Source: Metopolophium dirhodum (lineage: Eukaryota; Arthropoda; Insecta; Hemiptera; Aphididae). Taken from it: a stretch of DNA of 64,000 nt. Where the stretch lies: NCBI RefSeq assembly GCF_019925205.1, contig NW_026869907.1:124001-188000 (forward strand), given 5' to 3'. Position 1 is the first letter of the stretch. Each line of letters opens with the position of its first letter. Of the stretch, positions 1 to 11,000 are shown in pieces. Both the position numbers and the translations under genes were made by a program. The notes below the pieces were generated by a model. The model saw only the letters and a list, made by a program, of their open reading frames with translations. It did no database searches and was not told the origin of the DNA.

Positions 1-3000
1 ACAATTATCTTGTCCCGTATCTTAAAGGACTTATATAACAAGAATAAAAAAACAGAGGTCATTCAATTTACAATGTGTCTTAATTCGTGACAAAATCATT
101 GTGTATTCACCTTTTTCATTTTATTAACTCCGTTTCCGCGTATATTCTAACATTATCAATGTTTCATTCATGCAAGGAATGAGACTTTTCAGTCCTCTTT
201 TTACTAATTTTTTTAAATTAAAATTTCGCGTTGAATTACATTTTATAATTTAATAGTTTCATCTGATAATAGGATGCAAAGGTTTAATTTTTATGGAACT
301 GCTTATTTGGCAATGACCAGAAATACCGTCAAAAAGTTAACAGTAATAATTTATGATTGTCTGAGATAAAATTGGATAAAATTTGGATTTAAAAATTCAT
401 TCCATTTTTGGGAGCGTGAACGAAATTACGACAACTTAACTACAGTTGAGTAAAGATAATATGGAATGAGATAAAAACTGATGAAAGATTTAAAAAATTG
501 ATTTTAAGTTACATTTTGTTTTTAAAACTGTCAATTTAATACTTATGATTTATAATATAATTTATATAATTTTTTATGATTATTATTATAGACAGTCAAC
601 AAATATTTAAACATACATATAGACGATTTCACGGTGTACCTATGTTTTATATTATTAATGCATTTTGAGATTAAAATTTTATGAAATATGGCTAATAAAA
701 TCAAGTATGTATTAAATCTTTAACATAATAATTATAAATTATAATGTTTCTGATTTTCACACACACACCGAACTTGTATATTAAATGTACTGTATCTTTA
801 ATCTGTATCATATAAGAGACATTTGGCACTGAATACAAAAGTATCAATTATTATAGAAAAGTTTCATTGTATACGTGTTTTTCTTTACCTGTATTTTCGT
901 TATCGCCCTTTTTTATTTGGAGCCAAAAAAAAAAAAAAAAGGAAAAACCAGTAACACGTCTTTATACAATGCGAGTAGCTTGCAGTTTTTGAAACACATA
1001 GTCTTTTGGCACGAAAATGTATTTATTTTTTTCAACTTCTTTCCTGAGCTTGATTCCTGTATTACTGTTCCATTATTTTTTCCATACACGAACAAAAAGA
1101 TAAAACAAATAGTGCGATGTAATCAATTTATCTGTTTATTTAAATGTTATACATACTACTTAGGTAGGTTGCGCCTTAGAGCTACGTACGCAAACATGAC
1201 GAGTTGCCATGTAGGTACGTGCTTTGTAATATTTACGATAATAATTTATTGTGTATACAATATATGGATGTAAAGTATAATATTATATTCTACTCTCAGT
1301 TTTTAGTTTATATAGTAAATTAAGATATTATGCTCATTAATTAATGTAGGTACATAATATTATTATGTATTGTTCATAAAGGCGTAAATACTGAAAATAA
1401 CTATAATCAAAGAAAATAATATCTACTAAATATAGTGTTAAAACACGTTTCAGTTATAATCGTTGATCATAAAATTAATACATTTTTATTTCTGATTATT
1501 TTCTCCTGTAAAAGAAACGTTGCAATCAGCAACATAATTTTTTAAAGGTTTTTAAAGACAAATAAATAGGCAAATCAATACTTTCAACATTGTAACATAA
1601 AATAGGTAGGTGTTCAAAATTATAAAAGCCAAAGAAGCTCACGTAACTTATAATATATTGATACTACTTTGACTAATAAATAAACGGTTAGAACAATAAA
1701 TTTTTTTTTTGATTATTATATGTCATACCAAATTATTTCTAGAGTAGATATAGGTACTAAAAATATTAACTTAATGGCCTAGATAATATGATATTTACAA
1801 TTACAATAGACTAGTCATCAACACCAAACCGTTGTATCTTGTCCGACTATTTTAAAATCTAAATAACTTGTCTATGTTCAATGTTATGAGGAAATATTTT
1901 ATAATTTAAATTTATTGTTGATTTAATATTTATAATATTGGATTTATAATATTTTAAGATGTATAATTTTTGTACCTACTTCATTTTATGATATTTATAT
2001 TTTCAGACTGAAAATTCCAAACTTAAACTATAGTGTATTTGATGAATTATACAAAAAGGATATTTTTAAGCTAACCAAGATAAAATAAAAAAGATCCTTT
2101 TAATTATGAAAATTTATTCAAATAAACTGTAATTACTACGAATTTCATCCAAGGTTATCTTATCAAATACATTACTATATTAAATTAAATACAGTAAAAG
2201 TCAACAAAGCTCTGCTCATATCCATTTTTTTAATGTAATTTCTTATCATTACTTTAAAATTAAATAAAATTTACGTCATTAAAAACTGTATTTAAAATAG
2301 GCAATAAATATTTCATAAGTATCACACATTTAGGTCATACCTGTAAAATTTAAGAAATTTAAATTTCTACAAGACTATTGATTTTGGAAAATATTGAAAT
2401 AATGTATTTGTACCAATGGCTTTCAATAAATGCCTAGATAATATACAAAATTACTGTATTTTTTCAACAACAAAATATGTCAATCATAGTATAATATAGT
2501 AAATAAAACTTTAGAAATAGCTAATAATATAATCGCTATAAAAGCCATAATCTTAAACAAATTAGTGTAAAAATGTAACGATAAAGTATTTTTGTTTATT
2601 TTTCTAACTATACAATATACTTGAAAATGATTTATTTAAAAGTGGTTTCTAATTTATGAAATTATTTGTCAAAAGGGAATTTAATTTAATTAAACAATAA
2701 AATAGATGAAGTATAATAATTGTAAGTTGTTTATTAGTATGAAACTATGAAAACAAATTGGGAATACTTGTTTTGAGTTCAGAAGTATTAATGCGTCAGA
2801 ATATTTTGATTACACCACTAAAAATTTGATTTGATTATAAACTTATCCAAACAGTTATCAAACAAATCGTATATCTTGTGTATATAACTGTATTTTGTGC
2901 AATATATATTTAATTTATATGAAAGATATTTTCTTTACAGTTTAATTAATTTACACATTGCGATTATTATTATCTTAAAAACGAATTTGAAAATTTACAA

Positions 3001-5311
3001 TATTCAGTAAAGATAATAATGAGTTATTATTATTAAAGTTTCAAAAGTTTCAACCTAAGCTCACTCGTTTTAATAAATAATTACATTTTGTGTTTTTATC
3101 AATATATTGAGGGCTAATTATTTTAATATTCAAAGATTATTATTATGGGATTTGGTTTTATGATATCACCATATTTTATACTCAAAAAATATTTGACAGT
3201 TTAGTTGGTTGTTTTAAACTCAGATATTATATACTTAATCAAAGGTAATACTTTAAAGCTTAAACAAATAGTTTCAAATACTTTGAAAAATATATTTAGA
3301 TATTAAAAAAAAAAAATTAAGTTAAATCTATAAAAAAGTTTAAGCAATCTAATTACGAAATCTCATACACAATAAACGGATATTATCTTAAAAGGCCTCA
3401 AACATATTTACTCTCGAAAAGACTAAAAAATCCATTAATTATTTTTAATATTATATAAATCAGAATTAAAAATGTATTTTTTCAAATTATATACTGAGTT
3501 TGTTACCGACATAATATTTTATTATTAATTTCATTTTATTTTTATTAATAAGCTATAATAAAATAAAATTTAACCACAATAAGTATCTAATTAATATGTT
3601 AATAACTCACATATTTGGAACTGTTGCATATTATACAACATCAACATTCAACATGTATAATTTATTTCTTAAAAATTTAGATTTGGTTTGTAAGCTAAAA
3701 TATATAATATGTTAAATTGTAGTATTTATTATAATTAGAGTTTTAAAATTTCATGAAATTTATTTTCTTGAAATATTTCATTTTGATGAAAAATAAAAAT
3801 AAAATGTTTATTATACCTAAAATGTTATAGTCGTCATCTCTGAGTGAATATTTTTAAAATCTTTTCTGATATACAACAATATTTTAAAACTCATGTAAAA
3901 AAATGTATTTATTCTCAAAATAATGCCAGGAATATTTTTCAGCACTATAAAATATAGAATATACAAATTTGAAATAATAAATCAACAAAAATAATATGTT
4001 TTTCTTTAATTCTAAGTGTGTAATCAATTTATTGTTTCTAATCATCTATAACCAAACACGTTTAAAAGAAGAAAAAATATTTTTCACAATTTCATTGAAA
4101 TATTTCAAGAACAGTGATATTTTCAATTTTGAAATATTTCAATTGAAAAATCTCAAGTGAAATATTTCAAATTTAGAACCTTAATTATAATTATCAAGAA
4201 TTTTTCAAAATACATCTCGAAGACATCTTTTATTGATGAAGTATTCAAATATTTAAGCCAAATTATGTGCAGTACAGCGCTAGTGTTCGAATACGTTGAC
4301 ATTGTGAATCGGGAGGAATAATATATTTAAGGGTTCAAATAAAGTCAGAAAATCCATAAGAAGGGCCTCGGTCAGAATGTATAATTTACTTACAAAATTA
4401 TTATTTTGATAAAAATGTCTGTTAATTTAAACGATAAAATCCCAAATGTTGTAGTGTTCATTGCATATTGAACATTTGTTAGAAAACTAACGATTAATAT
4501 TTACGTAGAAATGACTGATGTCATCGACATGCTTAAATGTTTCAGAAATACCTAACAAAAAAGATATGTTTGAAGAAAATTATAGCCTATAGGCGTCACT
4601 GTTCTAGACGCCGTATTTTGAATAAGAAATCAAATTATAATCGAGAAAATAATGTTGTATATGAGTTAATAATGCCATTTAGTAGAAAATGTTCATCAAA
4701 AGTACGGGGACCTATTTGAAGATTTAAATAAATCGAACAATTTAAATATTTTTTCAAAAGCACAGACATATTATAATTATTATTATTATTGCATTGTTTT
4801 TGGGATTTATATGATAAAACATGTATTCATTTGGTGTCTACAAAAAGATCTAACCCTCTTTCAGCTGTTACTCTGTTCAATAGGACTCAGAAACAGTATA
4901 TTATACAGAAAAACTTACAATGACCACGGTTGTATACCCACCCTAATGCGTCAGCCGATTTCAACAGAAGTGACTGCCGTTTAAAACGTCTAAAGTTTTA
5001 AAATTATTATAGTATCTCAACATCATTGGTGATAAAATTACCAACGTTTCGTAGAAATGAAGGTCCGATAATTTAAAATTACAGTTAAACATCAATCGCA
5101 TGTGCTTTTCGTTTAAATACTTCACGGTGAAAATCAACAGCTTATAAAAAAACGGTTCATTAAGCATACGATGTTATATAGTAAAATAATATATTTAAAT
5201 ATATGACGAACGAGAACACTGAATATTACTTGAAGGAATAACAAATAATACATTTTCACGATTGTATAGGTATTAAAACAATTAAACCGGATTATAAAAT
5301 AATATACATTT
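1..5311. other. Intergenic, no gene recognised
   Basis: AT-rich DNA with many homopolymer runs. The longest open frames (for example 875-1273 plus and 4537-4719 plus) are low-complexity, rich in F, K, Y and N, and show no domain, signal peptide or plausible splice context, so I leave them out. The only structured part is a cluster of short palindromes at 3767-4170, listed separately. Confidence 0.6.
3767..4170. repeat. Cluster of GAAATATTTC palindromes
   Basis: The palindrome TGAAATATTTCA or a one-base variant occurs near 3768, 4096, 4129 and 4158. The first copy (CTTGAAATATTTCA at 3767-3780) and the second (around 4095-4108) are in inverted context, with CTTG on the outside of both, so 3767-4108 could be a small inverted-repeat element of about 340 bp. 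The last three copies lie within 75 bp. I cannot name a family. Confidence 0.4.
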
Positions 5312-6752
5312 TAGATTCTGAACGGAGCGACGAATGTATTGATTTTAACACAATAATGTGTTGTTTTTTTTCTTTTTGTCTGTGTGCATGAAAGTAGTCA
5401 AATGTTGCTTCAATTTTCAACTTCAGTATATTGTTTGATGGGAAAATGAATATTATTTTTACGTTTTGGAGGTAAAAATTTAAAATTCCCAAAAGTTTTC
5501 AAAAGCGCCGCGAAAAACCACCAACAAATTAAGGAAAAATGTGTATTTTTACGGAAAATCGGTTTTCAACAAAATCGATTTTGGTTTCCGGTGTAACTCT
5601 AATGAAAATTACTGTAGATACATGAAATTTTCACCGAATGTTTGTATTGGCATTTTCTATACACCATAAAAATATTTTTACTTGTTCTGAGCTGTTTCCA
5701 ATTTTTTAGTTTTTTAAATCTGTAAATGTCAATAAAATTGTATTCGTTGAGTCAAAAGGCTTAAAAATGCATAAGGTACTAGACACCTAATATATTTTTA
5801 CAAAGGCAGTTGAAAAAAAATTAAAAATTTAGTCAAAATTATTTTTTACAAGTATTTAAAGATCGAATTTTGACAAAATACGTAAAAATCACGAAAATGT
5901 GCAAATTATTTTGTGTTAGAAATTCATAAAAATGTTTATTTTGAAATCCAAAATTGAATATACGATTCATCATAAGTTCATCTATCTTTATCAATAAAAA
6001 AATGTTTACCGAAAAGTAAAATTAAATTTTAATGAGCTTTTGAAGTTCAAATTTTTGCAATATTGGATATTCACTTGATTTCTCATTGAACGATTTTTTA
6101 TTTTGTTGTGATTCAAAAACGAATAACTGTAGATACTTAAAATGTACACCAAATATTTATTTTATCATTTCTATACACCATACAATTTCAAAAATATTTT
6201 GACTTGTTTTGAGCTATTTAAGAACATTTAAAAATAAATATAAATTTTTTTAGTTATTTTTTCTATAAATTTCAATTAAATGTTATTAGTTGGGTCAAAA
6301 AGCTTGACAATTTAATATAAGATTCGCCACTGTTGTATTTTTTCTTTCCAGATTTCTGACTTAACCGGTGGATTTTCCTAAAATTGTTTTCAAAAAAACC
6401 TTGCCCTGACAATTACAAACACAACAAAAAAAGAATCTGCTAAATCGGTCATGTTGTTTCTGAGATTAACCTTTTAAATGTATATAAGTATATAAGTAGC
6501 TTAACGTTTATATAATTAGAAGATGTTAATAAACAAATAATAATCATTCAACTTAACTGGCTACTGTATTAATAATAACAATATACCTATAGTATATAAA
6601 TATAATATAAAATATCCTAGGCTGACAAACCGTCTCCACTCAGAATTTTTTTCGTATGCAACGAGATTTTATCATCGAATTCAAATTTAACACCATCCAT
6701 TACAGTCTCCCAATTATAACCTACTGTACAGCAGAGTGACACCCACTTACCA
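5312..6752 (+). repeat. Dispersed repeat family, long copy (copy A)
   Basis: The copy starts with TTTTAGATTCTGAACGGAGC and ends near CAGAGTGACACCCACTTACC. The same left edge (TTAGATTCTGAGC...), the same internal stretch (ATTAAGGRAAAAYG... followed by TTTTTACG and TTGATTTTGG) and the same right edge recur in other places in this window (36975-37541, 44826-45470 and 59040-59868, with smaller pieces elsewhere). No open frame of note. It is probably a non-autonomous DNA transposon family; orientation is assigned arbitrarily from this copy. Edges are approximate. Confidence 0.6.
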
Positions 6753-6928
6753 GCATTTTTATATTTTTAACTTTACCAATTATTATCATTATCAGTGAAT
6801 ACTTTCAAAATATGACCATAGTTATAATACTATGTATTCGATCTGACATCAATGATGACATTATTCTAAACATACATTATTTTCTAATAAATGATATCTA
6901 TAGTTCAAAGACTTTTGTTGGGATATCA

Positions 6929-6933
6929 CTCAT
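6929..6933. repeat. Target-site duplication, left copy (CTCAT)
   Basis: CTCAT directly precedes the left LTR and is repeated at 14358-14362 directly after the right LTR. A 5-bp duplication is usual for BEL/Pao integrases. Confidence 0.9.
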
Positions 6934-7875
6934 TGTTTAGTCATGATAGCCGATTCAAATGAACACGGTTGTATCTCAACTATTTGCTGGTAAATAAAAC
7001 CTGATTGAGTCTTAATAATATATATGTATAAAATTAATAAGAAACGACAAAATATCCTGAATAGTGGACTGTATAAATTTATTGTACATATAGGATTTCA
7101 TTCATTGGAATACATGAGAATAACTTATTACTATGTTAGTCCTACACAAATTACAAATAATTAAAAAATTAAATCATGAAATTAATAATACAAACAACTG
7201 CGTATCAGCGTTGATAACAATTATCAAATAATAAACAGTATGGGTATGATACGTCTGACCTGGTTGAAGTTGACCGGAGCACTTGTTCCCATACGGAGGT
7301 GTATACTTGCACTACGCGACGTACCGACGGTGGACAATGAGTACGACGTATCCAAACACGTGGGTATCAAGTGTACACGGTGATGTCGAATTAAAAAATT
7401 AACCGAACCGGTAAAATTACGATTTAAGCTGAGCCACGAATTTCAACGACGCGCATCTATCCGCGCCTGTGACATAACAACAAGGCGGCGGAAGGTGCCG
7501 AGCACAAACAAACGTGCGTGTGCGTAACGGACGCTAATGGCGGCGACACAACAACACACGAAGACGTTATCTACGCGTAACGCTAAGGACCAACAATCGT
7601 GGCGACGGCACAAAAGACACGGCTACACACCGATTTTACGGCGAATCGACAAAGGCGGCACACACGGTTTTTTAAAGGCACACTATTGCGCATTGGAATA
7701 ATAACGAGACGGGTCGGTAACAGCTGCGACAAGTATCGACAACAACACACGACTACGACTGTATAGCGCGAGCAGGACAGTCGTATACCGGTGATAGCGG
7801 CGCAGGCGTGACCGGAATCGATAACGTTCTTTTTATCCGAATTATCTGGCGCGCTCTAGTGCTTGGGTCTGAACA
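6934..7875 (-). repeat. 3' LTR of the BEL/Pao element
   Basis: A 942-bp terminal repeat with TG...CA ends, matching 13416-14357 throughout as far as I compared. In element orientation an AATAAA lies at plus positions 7078-7083, about 144 bp from the LTR end, and could serve as the polyadenylation signal. The inner half is GC- and CpG-richer than the surrounding DNA. Confidence 0.95.
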
Positions 7876-7889
7876 TCCTCCCCCCTTTG
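7876..7889 (-). other. Polypurine tract
   Basis: On the minus strand the bases directly upstream of the 3' LTR read CAAAGGGGGGAGGA and then TGTT of the LTR complement region. An all-purine run in this exact position is the expected plus-strand DNA priming site of an LTR retrotransposon. Confidence 0.85.
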
Positions 7890-7905
7890 AAAGCATGCTT
7901 TCAAA
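7886..7905. repeat. 20-bp perfect palindrome beside the polypurine tract
   Basis: TTTGAAAGCATGCTTTCAAA equals its own reverse complement and overlaps the edge of the polypurine tract. In the element RNA it could form a hairpin just upstream of the plus-strand primer. Function unknown. Confidence 0.8.
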
Positions 7906-8041
7906 AGGAAAAAACATTTCTCGGTCAGACTGTATCATAGTACATATAAGAAACAAACAAACAAAAAAAAATTATAATTATAATTACAATGTGTATATAC
8001 AAAGGAAAAATGTTAAGGATATCGGTAATATGGGAGCCCTC

Positions 8042-11000
8042 TTAAGGTCTTGGATCAACTGGAAGTTTTACCAACTTGATGACAGGACGTTTGAGGGTGC
8101 CTTCTTGGGTTTTAACGGTTGCTACACGCACAATGTTGTCCTCCCCTGGATGAACCTCAATGATTCGACCTATCTGCCAGGACATGGGTGGTCGTGATGG
8201 TGTGTTGATAACTACAAGATCGCCAACCATTAGATTTGGTGTCTGCCTAAACCACTTTTGCCTCCCCTGTAGTGTATGCAGATATTCGTGGCTCCATCGA
8301 CGCCAAAATGATTGTTGAGCTTGACGGAGTAATTGCCAACGACCTAAACGGTTGGTTGGAGTGTTCACTACATCCTCTTCTGGAAGTGCTAGCAATGGTT
8401 GTCCAATTAGAAAGTGACCTGGGGTTAACACGTTTAGATCATTTGGATCACTGGACAGCGGTACAATCGGCCGAGAGTTTAACACGCCTTCGATTCGCGT
8501 GATGAGTGTTGTGAATTCCTCGGTAGTATATACTTGGGCACCAATCACTTTTTTTAAATGGGTTTTTGCACTTTTGACGGCAGCCTCCCATATCCCACCA
8601 AAATGAGGGGCTCCCGGTGGGTTAAAGTGCCACTTGCACGGTATACGACCATATAAGCTATGCTGATTGGAAGCTTCATCAAACAGTTTCTTCAGTTGTT
8701 TTGCAGCACCTACATAATTTGTCCCGCAATCGGTGTACATGCTGTCGGGAATTCCACGTCGAGCAACGAATCTGTCCAATGCGGCGAGGAACGCGTCTGT
8801 GGATATATCTGACACGGCTTCCAAATGCACAGCCTTCACTGACATGCACACAAATACAGCTAAATATATTTTATTCGTACGTGCACCGCGACGTCGACTT
8901 TCACGAACCATGAAAGGTCCGCCATAATCCATTCCAACGTTAAAGAATGGTCGATTCGCTACAACTCTAGCAGCTGGCAGATCCCCCATGAAAGGTCGCG
9001 GGTTTATACTTCTAAACTTTGTGCAAGGAATACAAGAATATGTAATATTACGGACAGCTGCTCGACCAGAAATAATCCAAAATTTTTGATGGATCATCGA
9101 AAGTACCAATCTTGATCCTCCATGTAACGAGATATGATGAAAATGTCGAATGATTAATTCTGTTAGATGTGTTTTTTGAGGCAAAAGAATTGGATATTTT
9201 GCATTTTCGTCTAATAGCGCCCGTTTTAATCTTCCGCCAACTCGAATGATTCCATTCGAATCGATGAAGGGAGCTAGCTGGGCTATCGTTGTCGGAGTTA
9301 TGGAACCTTGATTTTGTATCTGTTTTTGTAGATCCGACAAGTATGTCATTTGCGTACATAAAATAGCTGCGTTCATGGCACGTTCGTATTCCATCCGAGT
9401 GATTGGTCCACTGCTCTTCGGAATATTTCGACGACGGGCGAAACGAAAACAGTACGCTAACACACGTTGCATTTTTGTTAATGTTGAAAATTGACTGATC
9501 ATGTCTGAAGGCTGGATACTGTCCTGAACAAATAAAACATTTTTAACTGAGGTTTTTATCTCTGGAAGTTGCTCAGGTGAAAACTCATTCGGCATCAAAC
9601 TTGAAAACTGACAATTGGGATCTTGCAGAAACTCTGGACCATTTAAATGTAATCGATTGGTAAGAAGTTCTTCTGGCAGCATGCCTCGAGATGCAGGATC
9701 TGCAGGGTTATCCGATGATCGTACATGAGACCATTCACAGTGTGGCAGCAGAGAGCGAATTTTCGCCACTCGATTAGTAACAAATATCTTAAACTGCTTT
9801 TGGTCCCCATTAAGCCAAGCCAAGACAATGGTAGAATCACTCCATGCTCGAACACAATCTATCGTTACGATATCACGAAGCACGAAGAGTTGATGAGACA
9901 GCAGTCGCGCAAGTAACAAGGCGGCACACAACTCTAGCCGTGGTATTGTCAGTGACTCATCCGTCTGTGATGCCTTAAGAGGGGCGACTTTTGTTTTACC
10001 CGTAAGAAAATGCACCGTTACCTCATCCTGCATATCAATGACTCTCATATAGACCACCGCCGCGTATCCCTTTTGAGAAGCATCCGCGAAACCCAATAAC
10101 TGTATGGTCTTTGATGAGCATGCGTTGATATAACGAGAGAGTGAGAAGGAAGATAACGCAGGTAGTTCAGTTGTGAACTTATGCCATTTATCGATTATGT
10201 CGGACGAAGGCGAAGCATCCCAATCTAATTTCTCTATCCACAATTCTTGCATAATGCACTTGGCCCAGAATACCACAGGGCCCAACGCTCCAACAGGATC
10301 GTATAGACGAGCGATGGTTGAAAGTATGGTGCGCTTGGTTGGTTCGACTTTGTTGATGTTAATGTGGTAGCCTAAGGCATCCGACGTAGTAATCCAATGT
10401 AAACCTAATACCTTTACTGATTGGTCATCTTTAAGTTCAAAGGATGGGTCCATTGCGCGGTCTTCAGCAGCTATACCTTTTAATACTGCCTCACAATTAC
10501 TGGCCCATTTTCGTAAATGGAACCCACCTTTGCGTAATAGGGATATGACTTGATCCTGAAGCTCCAGAGCTTCCTTTTCGGTATCAGCACCTGCCACAAT
10601 GTCGTCAACATACGTTGATGTAACCAACAAATTTTCTGCCAAAGGAAATTCAGATCCATTTTCCGAGTCCAGTTGGTGTAAACATCTGATTGCCAAAAAC
10701 GGAGCTGCGTTGACACCATAAGTGATAGTACATAATTCGTACTCTTTGACTTCTTCAGTGGGCGAATTTCGCCAAAGTATATGTTGATACGCACAATCTG
10801 CATCATTGACTCGGATCTGCCTGTACATTTTCTCAATATCTGCGATGAACAAGAACTTGTGGAAACGGCTACGAAGTAATATGTCGGTGATATCACTCTG
10901 CAATTTTGGTCCAGTTGCCAAGCAGTCGTTAAGTGATAAACCAGAAGATGACTTGGCCGACGCATCAAAGACTACCCGAATTTTTAATTTTTCGTTTTGC

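Noticed and set aside
875..1273. 132-residue plus-strand frame
   Set aside because: Low-complexity, lysine run from poly-A, no domain; an overlapping minus frame arises from the same repeat.
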